The translations under genes and the position numbers were made by a program. Positions 1 to 8,777 of a DNA stretch of 34,156 nucleotides are shown here, piece after piece. This stretch comes from Globomyces pollinis-pini (Eukaryota; Chytridiomycota; Chytridiomycetes; Rhizophydiales; Globomycetaceae). The stretch covers positions 1 through 34,156 of the forward strand of contig MU621277.1 in NCBI GenBank assembly GCA_025399215.1. Direction: 5' to 3'. The notes below the pieces were generated by a model. That model saw nothing but the letters and a program-made list of their open reading frames with translations. It was not told the DNA's origin and made no database searches. Numbering within the stretch: the first letter of the stretch is position 1; each line of letters starts with the position of its first letter.

Positions 1-2
1 AT

Positions 3-338
3 AACGGTGTTTGGTTTAAGCCGAGCAAATGGAACCAGGGAGGATTTGATGCTATTTTCTTGGAGAAAGGAAAAGGGTTGGTTAAATTCGTTCAAGTAAC
101 TGGTGGCTACACACATTCATTCAAAATTGAGTATTTCCACAGTTTTTTGCTGGCGCTAAGTCAATCGCCTCAATCATTTGAGATTACATGCTTGGAAATT
201 ATCTTTGTTGTTGACCAAAAGAAACGCTCAACTTTCAAGTTAGCCCAACCATCGGTACCGGGCAGGTTAAAAGATTTTGGTTGGAAATTTGGTGAAGAGT
301 TGGATAACGTTAAAATTGTTTTCATAAAGGGATGGTAA
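3..338 (+). CDS. Partial C-terminus of Crinkler/RHS-like protein with degenerate nuclease-like domain
   Basis: The frame is open from the left edge to TAA at 336-338, so the N-terminus lies outside the window. The visible part contains PSKWNQGGFDAIF, then VKFVQVT, then a His (THSFKI), followed by a hydrophobic helix-rich tail. This order (acidic residue in FDAIF, then QVT, then H) is the pattern of the restriction-endonuclease-like region at the end of Crinkler (CRN) effectors and trypanosomatid retrotransposon-hot-spot proteins, as established for those families. The usual E/QxK is QVT here. Function in host fungi is unsettled (DNA-directed effector or element-derived protein). It sits beside a dead MULE, which fits a repeat-rich region. 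It may be intact outside the window or a relic; I cannot tell. Identity rests on motif memory only. Confidence 0.5.
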   Translation, partial: NGVWFKPSKWNQGGFDAIFLEKGKGLVKFVQVTGGYTHSFKIEYFHSFLLALSQSPQSFEITCLEIIFVVDQKKRSTFKLAQPSVPGRLKDFGWKFGEELDNVKIVFIKGW

Positions 339-499
339 GTCGGTGTTCTAGTTTAAGCTGTGAGTACGAATCTCGCACAAAAAGCTCCTAAAATTCAAAC
401 TAATATACAAACCAGTATGTGTTTTTAGTTTTTGCCCTATCTCCGATAATTGATGTATTTGACAACTTTGGACATAATTGGGCTGTAAATACCGGCTAA

Positions 500-957
500 G
501 AAAACTGGTATCATTCGGTGTCCAATATATACTACTCACGTCGACCAAGTGAAGAACAAAGAGTTAGAATTCTAGAACTTGCTAAAGATTCTATTCCAGT
601 TAAAAATATTTTGACCAACTTGAAAGTTGAATGTAACAACGATTTAACACCTACTAAGGATGTAATAAACCTTATTGCAGCTCAGAAACACAAAATGTTA
701 GATGGTCTTACTACACTTGAAAAATTGGCGGACACCCTTGGAATAGAACTTAATAGTTCTTTAAAGTTAGACAATGAAAACAGGTTAAGCTGCCTATTTG
801 TTGCTCATGTAGATTGTATACAACTGGCCAAAAGATTTAATAACGTGTTTTTATTGGACTGTACGTATTGAATATATCGAAAGTAAATGGATGCGCTACA
901 AGACAAAGTTTTTATCATGTTATGTAGATCAATATCTTGATTTGGGTTCAAGCACTT
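500..957 (+). mobile_element. Internally deleted MULE (Mutator-like) transposase relic
   Basis: Two coding-like pieces in different frames abut. Frame 2 (from about 500, after a TAA at 497-499, to TGA at 869-871) reads RRPSEEQRVRILELAK...NILTNLK...DVINLIAA...LFVAHVDCIQLAKRF and stops just after LLDCTY. This is the stretch of fungal MULE transposases that ends at the first catalytic Asp (DxTY). From 870 the other forward frame reads EYIESKWMRYKTKF...YVDQYLDLGSST, which resembles the segment after the catalytic domain (W..YK.KF....V...LHLG..TTSRVEG), ending at TAG 957-959. The central domain with the remaining catalytic residues is therefore missing, and no ATG opens the first piece. It is a dead copy. 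The reading depends on recognising family motifs by eye. Confidence 0.7.
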
Positions 958-984
958 AGAAATCATCATGTACTGAAAACGTAT

Positions 985-1073
985 CTTAGGGTTAACCCTA
1001 ACCCTAAGTCAATGTAAATTGCTCCAACTTGTAATTTATTGAATTTAAATTTTGTATTGTAACCCTTAGGGTT
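985..1073. repeat. TTAGGG/CCCTAA telomere-type motifs, partly palindromic
   Basis: At 985-1008 the sequence runs CTTAGGGTTAACCCTAACCC then TAAG. TTAGGGTTAACCCTAA is a perfect palindrome made of one TTAGGG unit facing two CCCTAA units. A second motif, AACCCTTAGGGTT, lies at 1061-1073. TTAGGG is the standard telomere repeat of many fungi. The copy number is too low for a real telomere tract. It may be an interstitial relic at a fusion or repair point, part of a transposon end, or chance. Confidence 0.45.
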
Positions 1074-1112
1074 ATTGAAGTGTATTTATCATTAAAGTGT
1101 TTTTAGTGAAAA

Positions 1113-2838
1113 TTGAAGTGGTTTCCTTACTCCATCATTTATCACTTATACTTTCAAAGTCAACATCCCTTGGAGAGTCTCTTTCCTTTCTTTCCCACTC
1201 AAATAACTAACTGCTCGTCAAAGCATAAGGACTGGAGATACGGAACAATCACTATGAAGTCTTTGATTAAAGCAACATTCAAGCAAATCGAAACTACTTC
1301 TGGAATTATGCATTTATTTAGAGAAACTGACAAAAAAGATGTAACAACTGAACATATTCAATCTGGAACGACTGTTGCTGTCTTGTCCGTTCCTATATAT
1401 ACCACTCCTCAGGATTTTTTACGATTGCTGGGCAAGATGAGAGATAATATTTCTCATATGCGATTAGTATCAGATGCAGTACCAAACAAGTATATGATAT
1501 TGATTAAATTTTCAACAATCGATGCAACAAAAGAATTCTATAACGAATTTAATGGAAAACCGTTCAGTTCTTTCGAAGCTGAATTATGTCATGTTGTATA
1601 TATCAAATCCATTATTGTTAGCAGTGAATCCTTCTCTTTGGAGTTTCCTGATGATAAAAAACATATCAATGTAAGACTTCCTTTATTAACCTTCAGAACT
1701 CTGCTACATTCTCTTGCTCAAAAGAATCCAATCGCACAATTATACAGTCAAATTCCAGGGACTACTTGGGATTAACAGATCCACAGAGTTTTCTCAATGG
1801 GGCTGTGGAATTACCTACTTGTCCTGTCTGCTTAGAGCGTATGGATACTTCGGTGACTGGTATATTAACATCATTATGTCATCATACTTTTCATTGTAGT
1901 TGTATAATGCGTTGGGGTGATACAACTTGTCCCGTCTGTAGGTTTTCTTCTGCCACCCTTCAAGATGCCCCAACCAATGAGAATTCTAATGAATGTGTAG
2001 AATGTCAAGCTAAAGATAATCTCTGGATTTGTTTAATATGTGCAAATGTTGGATGCGGTCGATATGGTCAAGGACATGCTTCAAAACACTACGATGATAC
2101 TGCGCATGTATACTCTCTCGAATTGGAAACACAGAGAGTATGGGATTATGCTGGAGATGGATACGTTCACCGTTTAATACAAAATAAAAGTGATGGCAAA
2201 TTAGTACATCTGTCATCTCCGAATACCAATATAAACTCTCAACAGTTTCAAAACAATTCCAGGATTGGATTGGACACTCTAGATCCTAGTTCTTTAGTCA
2301 CTAAGAATGATGTGGTGATGGCTGACAAGCTAGAAGGGGTTGGTCATGAATATGCTCAATTTGTTCAAACACAACTTTTAAACCAACGGCATTGGTATGA
2401 CGAACAACTTTCAAAAATGGAAATACGATCGGTTAACTTGATAACCAGGTTGGAAAACGAACTTGATGTGGTGAGAAAAGATAACATCAATTTTCAAAAG
2501 CAAGTTCAAGAGTCAGATGCAGTGATTATCAAACTGACTAAGAAGATGGAAAAAATGGTTCAAAAGTGGGCAAAACAAAAAAGGCATTACAAGAAGAAAC
2601 TACAGTAAATGCATCCCTTCTATCCAACGTTGCACAGTATCAGAAACAGTTATCTACCAAGGATGAGATCATTGAAGCACTAAAATCAGAGGTCGTGGAA
2701 CTTAAAGAACAAGTCCGTGATATTATGTTTTACCTGGAAACTTCAAAAAAGATGGAAGGAATTGATGAAGACGTACGTGATGGTACAATAACTATTTCTG
2801 AAAAGCCAGTAAGGAAAACTAAAAAGAAGAAAAAGTAA
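1113..2838 (+). CDS. BRAP2/Etp1-type RING and UBP zinc-finger protein, with one intron and one frame break
   Basis: Likely E3 ubiquitin ligase of the BRAP2/IMP/yeast Etp1 family. The N-terminus contains HPLESLFPFFPT and the BRAP2 domain (GIMHLFRE, TTVAVLSVP, YMILIKFS, EFNGKPFSSFE). Next come a RING finger (ELPTCPVCLERMD...CHHTFHCSC...CPVCR, about 1805-1940), a UBP zinc finger (CVECQAKDNLWICLIC...CGRYGQGH, about 1990-2200) and a coiled coil ending EQVRDIMFYLE. Exon 1 is 1113-1670 and a 26-nt GTAAGA...TTCAG intron is 1671-1696 (phase 0); a 77-nt alternative ending at 1747 is also in frame. Near 2577 the frame must move from frame 2 to frame 1; one extra A in the A6 run at 2577-2582 would give an uninterrupted coiled coil. 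Length is about 560 residues, close to Etp1. Its 3' end faces the GH32 gene 71 nt away. Confidence 0.85.
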
Positions 2839-2909
2839 TAAATATATCTTTCAGAACTTTAAAAATTCAAGTATTTAGTTTGATTTTTTTATAATCTACC
2901 TGAGATCTA

Positions 2910-4736
2910 TCATGGTACGTCTGGAGCAGCAGGACTAGCAAATAATTTCTTATACCAGAAAAAGAGAGACAGAAAGAACCATTTAATACGTTCCCACCAT
3001 GACATTGGTTCCTCTCTTTGAGATACCCGATCAGGAAATACTGATTTAAAATTAGAACGCACCACAAAACTATCAAATGTAACTCCTGGCTCTTCAACAA
3101 AGACTCCAAATAGTTGTGAATCATCAAGAGTTGGGTAGATTCTGGTTGTTAAAGCAAATCTGTCATTGATAAACACTTCAATAATTGAGTTGTCCACAAA
3201 TACTTGAATATGTAATTTTTCATTATCAACTCGAATTCCATCATTGGAGATTTCATACAATTCAAAAGGACCTACTTCATCATGGTGAATCATTCGACGA
3301 TTGAGTGATGACTTTTGCCTGATAATACGGACTTCATTCTTTACTTGATCATATACAATTCGAGTTTCTTCCTCATGTTTAGAGTTTGCTCGCACAATAA
3401 ATCCAAAAATAGGGGACATACCATTTTGAATAGTCAATTCAGTGTCAATTGAAAAACTTTTGGTTTGCTCTGTAAACATTCGCATACCTTGAAATTTCAT
3501 ATTCGATATGTTTACAAGCAAAGTCTGAGCCAAGTTGTTGATTCCTTTCATTGGCCTAATCCCAAGTGTTTGAAGCTCTACTATTTCAAGCGATTCCGTA
3601 GTTTTGGATTCATTGATTAACCAACTTCCTTTCTCGTTATATTTTTTCTTACGATTCACAACGTTATTTGTTTGAAGTAAATAAATTTCTCGTGGTAAAC
3701 CAAGCATTCCTGCCCATCCTTTCGCATCTCGGTCAACACCGTTGTCATCTTCTGTCACCCAACCCCAAATTACAAATCTATCATTTGGTTCATCGTAAAA
3801 CTGCTCACTTGCGTAAAACATCCCCCAATCTAATGCACCAATCATTAGAGGCTGCAATTGAATAGAACCTTCGTGTTCGACATAGTCTCCTGCTATCCAA
3901 GGTACCAAAGTTGCTCGGGTTTCACTAACGAATAAAAATTCTAGTGAAGTCTTCTTGTCTAATGTGCTAAGACGAGCATGATTCGGCATCTCCAAGAAGG
4001 GTCCAAATGGAGGTGAGAATTTCTTATTAAATGAATAGTGATCAGTTGCGGCAAAGTAAGGGTGAGGTTGGTAAATCCAATTAACCATATCTGTTGATTG
4101 ATATAACAAAATCCTTCCACCGACATTATTCTCTCCACTGCCTAAAAGCAAATAGTAACTTTCAGGATTAGACTTGCCAACTTTTGCGAAAGCATCATCC
4201 AACACCGTCGATTGAAATACGTAAGGATCCCTCCAACAATTTGGAGAATAGTTCTTTGGTGGGGTTGAAATAATTGGATTAGGTAGCTTATCTACCCAGC
4301 TGTATCCTTCATCGTGACTAACTGCCAATGCTTGCACTTCTCTCCCATGATCAGTAATACCAGTATAAAAGATCGTAGGAAGTCCCTTATATCCCTTCGA
4401 AATACCCATTCCGGAATAAACATGGCTTTTATCATAATATACAGAGGGTGATAGTGCAATGGGTTGATCTTTCCATGTTAGCATATCAGTACTAGTTGCG
4501 TGTCCCCAGTGCATATTTCCCCAACCTACTCCCCAGGGATTGAACTGGTAATACATATGATAGGTCCCATTGATCAACATTGGGGCATTTGGATCATTCA
4601 TCCAGTTCTTTGGAGGTTGGAAATGATAAATAGGTCTGAAAGTTTGAAAGGATGGTTTTAAAGGACGATTATTTGGTTCTTCATTTGGCAAAAGAGTATA
4701 GTCCTTCATATTAATTGTATAAGAATCAGAAGCCAT
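2910..4736 (-). CDS. GH32 beta-fructofuranosidase (invertase/inulinase family), no signal peptide
   Basis: Single-exon 608-residue glycoside hydrolase family 32 enzyme, expected to hydrolyse beta-fructosides such as sucrose, inulin or levan by a retaining mechanism. The nucleophile motif NWMNDPNAP has D48. The stabiliser motif CWRDPYVF has D170. The general acid/base Glu is E249 in LEMPNH, where most members have EC(P/V)D. A C-terminal beta-sandwich with IIEVFINDRF is present. The start ATG at 4736 has an in-frame TGA 24 nt upstream. The protein begins MASDSYTIN with no secretion signal, unusual for fungal invertases, and ends with a very hydrophobic, Trp/Phe-rich segment (about residues 578-602) that could dock to membrane. 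An upstream signal exon is possible: a 3' splice-like TTTATTTGTAG lies just before the ATG, but I found no matching exon. Substrate cannot be told from sequence. Confidence 0.93.
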   Translation of the reverse strand: MASDSYTINMKDYTLLPNEEPNNRPLKPSFQTFRPIYHFQPPKNWMNDPNAPMLINGTYHMYYQFNPWGVGWGNMHWGHATSTDMLTWKDQPIALSPSVYYDKSHVYSGMGISKGYKGLPTIFYTGITDHGREVQALAVSHDEGYSWVDKLPNPIISTPPKNYSPNCWRDPYVFQSTVLDDAFAKVGKSNPESYYLLLGSGENNVGGRILLYQSTDMVNWIYQPHPYFAATDHYSFNKKFSPPFGPFLEMPNHARLSTLDKKTSLEFLFVSETRATLVPWIAGDYVEHEGSIQLQPLMIGALDWGMFYASEQFYDEPNDRFVIWGWVTEDDNGVDRDAKGWAGMLGLPREIYLLQTNNVVNRKKKYNEKGSWLINESKTTESLEIVELQTLGIRPMKGINNLAQTLLVNISNMKFQGMRMFTEQTKSFSIDTELTIQNGMSPIFGFIVRANSKHEEETRIVYDQVKNEVRIIRQKSSLNRRMIHHDEVGPFELYEISNDGIRVDNEKLHIQVFVDNSIIEVFINDRFALTTRIYPTLDDSQLFGVFVEEPGVTFDSFVVRSNFKSVFPDRVSQREEPMSWWERIKWFFLSLFFWYKKLFASPAAPDVP

Positions 4737-4887
4737 TGTCTTTGATCTACAAATAAATCACGAGTGCATCAGAGCGCATTGATTGTTTATGCCTCTTTCA
4801 AAATGAAAAACACCAAAAAAAGCTTAATTAGAGAAATCGATAGATGATGAGTGGAATAATGTTTAGTATATTATAAGTAAATAATGT

Positions 4888-5115
4888 TCATGTTGAGTTC
4901 ATATCAGTACTACAAACAGATTGTTCTGATGGTGAATTGGGCTGGGTATGATCCTCTTCAGTATCATCGGGGTCCACAATTATAGTATTTTGAAGAAGTG
5001 CTCTTTGGAAGGCAGCGACAGCCAAGGCCGTGTATAAAGACATGGATCTTTGACCATACCTTCGTGTTCCTTTTAAATACTGGAGGCGGCCGTTGGTGCC
5101 CCAACTCTCAAAACT
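4888..5115 (-). other. Possible C-terminal exon of an unrecognised minus-strand gene
   Basis: The minus strand is open for 76 codons before a TGA at 4888-4890. It reads protein-like: SWGTNGRLQYLKGTRRYGQR, then an Ala/Leu-rich helix (YTALAVAAFQRALLQN), then an acidic, Ser-rich tail (VDPDDTEEDHTQ). Upstream on the same strand two more coding-like stretches occur, about 5125-5227 (VKGYGRWRCTAIRMDKIGC) and 5300-5480 (PWFVCPLYALVTTDWWS, then VFDKGNTMHIKYYF). I could not join them with convincing short introns, and plus-strand ORFs of similar quality overlap. I do not recognise the family. It could be a multi-exon gene or a decayed one. Confidence 0.3.
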
Positions 5116-5961
5116 TCACCCGTTAACGTCACCCAAACTTCATATTGACGTTGGTATTTTGGCACCCTATTTTATCCATTCTAATTGCAGTACATCGCCA
5201 TCTACCATATCCCTTCACAATCGTGACATTCTACATTGGACCTTGTTGTATTGGGAAATGATGAAAATGATGAAACAAACCTACAAGCATCTAGTCAGTA
5301 ATGCTTTTAGTCAGCTTGAGCACAAGCTTTTCATGAATAATGAAATAATATTTTATGTGCATTGTATTGCCTTTGTCGAACACCGTTATCTGGGGTTTAA
5401 CACTCCACCAGTCAGTGGTAACCAGCGCGTACAGTGGACAAACAAACCATGGAATTGCAGAGAAACTCGACTTTCATCCAAAAAGGAGAGAAGATGATAG
5501 AAATTGGGTTAGCGATTTGTATTTCACGCTCTCACATTATAAATAAGGCATGGCCATTTGAAAAAGCCGTCCTACTCAATCATTTTAATAGCAAGATTGA
5601 TTTGTGTATGATTGTTTTCTCCTCTTTCTGAGAGTCTTTAATGTCAATCAATTGATTCTAACAGTTAAAATCGGATTTAAATATTTGTGATATATCGATC
5701 CATGACATAGACTGTTGTCTAACATAGCAACATTCGGTTCCTTATATGTACTAGTGTACAAATTGCTTTAGTTAGTACAGAAATGGGTTCAGAATGAATT
5801 TCCACAACTCGTTTTCATTGCATTATGTCTAAGTTTCGCACAACTATAATCCATAGTTCAGCAAAGGATTTGATGTGTATGAGAGCCATCAGTGACATTG
5901 ACATGAAATTGTTTTTTAAAAAAATCAAACTTCTTTGTCCAATTACAAGACGACGTAAAAA
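5116..5961. other. Unresolved intergenic stretch
   Basis: The left half (to about 5500) holds competing coding-like readings on both strands, discussed with the possible exon at 4888-5115. From about 5500 to 5961 I see only AT-rich sequence without a supportable gene or RNA; its right end must carry the promoter of the gene starting at 5962. Confidence 0.4.
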
Positions 5962-8214
5962 ATGACCCAATCAATATCAACCAACGATCCTCATCACGAT
6001 CAGTCGCCAAGCTTAAAACAAAGGAAAGTAAACGCTCCAGAAACTCCCTTCTTCTCCCCTTACTCTGAGTCAACTTTTTCATCTTCATCTTCCTTCTTGG
6101 ATTCCCCTCTAGCAAGAAAATCTTCAGAGAATCATTGGGATCTACCCTCTTCTCGAAGTGGATTGCAAACCCCTTCTAAACTCATTTCACAATTATCCAT
6201 AGCAGAGGTACAGTTGAACTTGTTAATAATTCTATAGAATTCTAATCGATTGGGTTTATCTGATCAAATTCTAAAGGATCATGGGAAAGGTATCATTTTA
6301 GATTCAATTAATTCCAAGGTTCTAGGTTACTTCTTTAACAATTAGCACGCAAAGAATTGGAACCATTACAATTTGATAATATTTTACAAAAAGAATCACC
6401 TCCTACTACACTACACATTTTGCCAGATCAATTGACACAGTTAGATCACGATCAACCAAAGCAATTTGATTGGCATACAATTCCAAAATTTAGTAAGGCT
6501 ACACATACACCAGTAGATCATTCCTTTGGATATTATGATGTTGATGATCAAACTAATGATCCGTTTGTTAGCCAGCAAGGCATCAATGCTGGAGTAGTAA
6601 ACCACAGTGAAAATGAAGCTTCATATGAAAATGATTTAGGTATACTAACTTGTATTGTTTAATGATCTATTTTAGAATCAGAAATGACTTTTGAAAGTGA
6701 TTTATCAAGTATGAACTCTTGTACCAATAGTTTAGGTGATGGAAATGAAAATTCTTTTACAATCGATGATCAAGATGGATATGAATCTGATTGCATTGCT
6801 GGTAATTTATACTCACTCAGTTATGTTTTAGACTCTGTTATGATTTCGGATGATTCAAATTCATTGCATATTGAGGATTTGGATTCTTCACCTGTCGATA
6901 ATGAAGATAATCAATCAAATAGGAAAGAATGTGATGTGGAAATTGAATCTGACTGTGAAAGCGATTTAGATGATCAATTAGGATCCACTGAATTGTCTTT
7001 ACTTATTGCACAGGAATCTACTACAGATATTAGCATTACTACTGAAACTCTCAATACCACACCATCAGAAAATATAAATCTATCTTCCATTCACAAAGAA
7101 CCTGATTCATTTTCTGATCAATCTAATTCTAATGATATGGATAGCGAAAACAGTTACCAAAATTTCAATAGTGTGGAAAGTATTGTATTTGATTCTGTCG
7201 ATCAAATCTCCACTATTCCATTAAAAAGCTCTGGATTTGAAATTTCTGTGGATGGTGATGCTAAGAATATTTTGGAAAACTTTGTAACGCAGTATTATTT
7301 AACTCACTATTTTCTAGGATGTACAACCCATTCATGGCAAATTAGAGAGTGACAATGTGAGTGAAGATGATCAAATTGCAACTACACAGAACGATATGGT
7401 TAATACTTCTCCTAAACAGCCTATCAATAATGTTGCGTTACTTAACACTCCACAATTGCTTCAGAAGGGATTACGTTCTCGAAGAATCATGATATCTCCA
7501 GAAGAACCTGGATCAATAAAATCAGAATCAAAACTACCACAGTCAATAGAAGGACAATCCACGAAAAGACAGACCTTAGATACAGAACATATAAACTCTC
7601 AGCTACAAGAAATATTGGAGAACTGGGACGAGTTTAGGAAGCAGACCACCAACACGGATGCAACTACTCAAGATTTGGTATATATTTACTTTCTGCGACT
7701 GTTGGCTTCAATGAGAAGCACTGTTAAGGAAGAACATGAGCAGGCATCCAAACTATGGTAAATACTTTTCAATATTTCAAATATTTCTAGGGATAAAGTA
7801 CAAATTGAATTTAAACAAATGCAAGACTATGAAAATGAACGAGAAAAGAAAAATACTGAATTACAAGCCGAAATTGAACTTTTAAACCAAAAGATTGCAC
7901 AATCCATTGTATTCAATATCATTGCATTAAAACGTAGGAATTAAATAAGCAACTAAAGGTGGAATGCGAGCAAATTGAAATGGAGAATATCCAATTAACA
8001 AAAGAAAATCTAGAACGTGAACAAGAGTATCAACAAATCTTGGCGACGGTTAAATCAAAAGTAAGTTCTATTTAGTTTATAGTAGTTGAAAATGATTGAA
8101 ATTAATGAGCTGCAGCAACGGATACCAATAGGAGTACTTGTGTTTGGATGGGTAGTGTTTTTTGCGATTGCTTTTAACGGAATTGGTTATTTCAATAAGC
8201 TTTATTTTATATGA
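5962..8214 (+). CDS. Unrecognised coiled-coil protein with C-terminal membrane anchor, eight exons
   Basis: Exons join in frame at 5962-6207, 6238-6289, 6346-6639, 6676-7283, 7318-7757, 7791-7908, 7938-8060 and 8086-8214 (2010 nt, 669 residues). Introns are 30, 56, 36, 34, 33, 29 and 25 nt; the 56-nt one splits exactly into 29+27 GT...AG units. The N-terminus is Ser/Pro rich (TPFFSPYSES), followed by about 250 acidic, Ser/Asp-rich residues. A basic patch (LRSRRIMISPEEPGS) follows, then a long coiled coil (about residues 500-630: QIEFKQMQDYENEREKK, ELLNQKIAQS, QLTKENLEREQEYQQ). The last exon supplies a single hydrophobic helix (IPIGVLVFGWVVFFAIAF) near the C-terminus, typical of tail-anchored proteins. 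A role at the nuclear envelope, ER or spindle pole is inference only. A 30-nt GTAATT...TTTTAG at 6802-6831 could be a further in-frame intron (659 residues). Confidence 0.75.
6290..6345 (+). other. 56-nt intron made of two abutting GT...AG units (29+27 nt)
   Basis: The reading frame (phase 1, G6289 plus CA6346) demands removal of 6290-6345. That interval is GTATCATTTTAG... ending TTCCAAG at 6318, directly followed by GTTCTAGG... ending CAATTAG at 6345. Both units fall in the length range of the window's simple introns, although the second starts GTT rather than GTA. Confidence 0.5.
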
Positions 8215-8777
8215 TTTCGTTTCAGGGCAATAAAAAAATATTTAAACGAATGTACTGGCACGTACTGGAACTACTTAGTAGAGAGTTTGCGATACGTTGT
8301 GATCTATCCTAATCAACTTGGCAACTTATTATGATGAATTGTGTATCAGAATGAATTATTTTTATTCATGATTCACGATGAGTCATATGCACCGACTTGA
8401 AACTACAAGAACACGTTGAAGAGTAACGGTTATTAGAATAGTAAGTGGAGAATTATAAAGTCAATGAAAAGAAGGACAAATTTTATGAATTACGATAATT
8501 ATGGGAGGTCTGTGTCCCATTCTCGAGTTTAATTAAACCGATTTTGAGTACAACAACAAAGCGATATAAAAAAAACAAGTAGTGGTTAGCAACTCCAATA
8601 CAATCGGATAGAAGATCTATTACAGATCGTTGGTTCCCTAGGACCGTGTAGTGTTTGAAGGGGGGTCTCTCGTGTGAGGTTGTTGAGTTTCCCCAACGCC
8701 ACCCATTGTCATTTAAGACTTTTTAAAATCTTTGTACTTTCCTTTTAATCTTTTTATTTGATTTCTAGAATTTGAAA
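8215..8777. other. Intergenic, no gene seen
   Basis: AT-rich spacer with one GC-richer island around 8640-8705 (GGGGGGTCTC, CCCCAACGCC). I find no exon, tRNA or repeat here. A 3' splice-like TTTGATTTCTAG lies at 8757-8768, a few bases before the next start codon, and may close a 5' UTR intron. Confidence 0.4.

Noticed and set aside
355..385. tRNA T-arm-like GTGAG-TACGAAT-CTCGC
   Set aside because: The loop lacks TTC, and no acceptor, D-arm or anticodon arm could be fitted upstream.
2558..2583. 26-nt intron in the BRAP2 coiled coil
   Set aside because: Length and phase fit, but it starts GTTCAA, is purine-rich and would delete coiled-coil residues; a one-base indel explains the data better.
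5093..5497. 134-codon plus-strand ORF
   Set aside because: It starts at TTG, shows no recognisable motif, and the opposite strand reads at least as protein-like; left unresolved rather than called.
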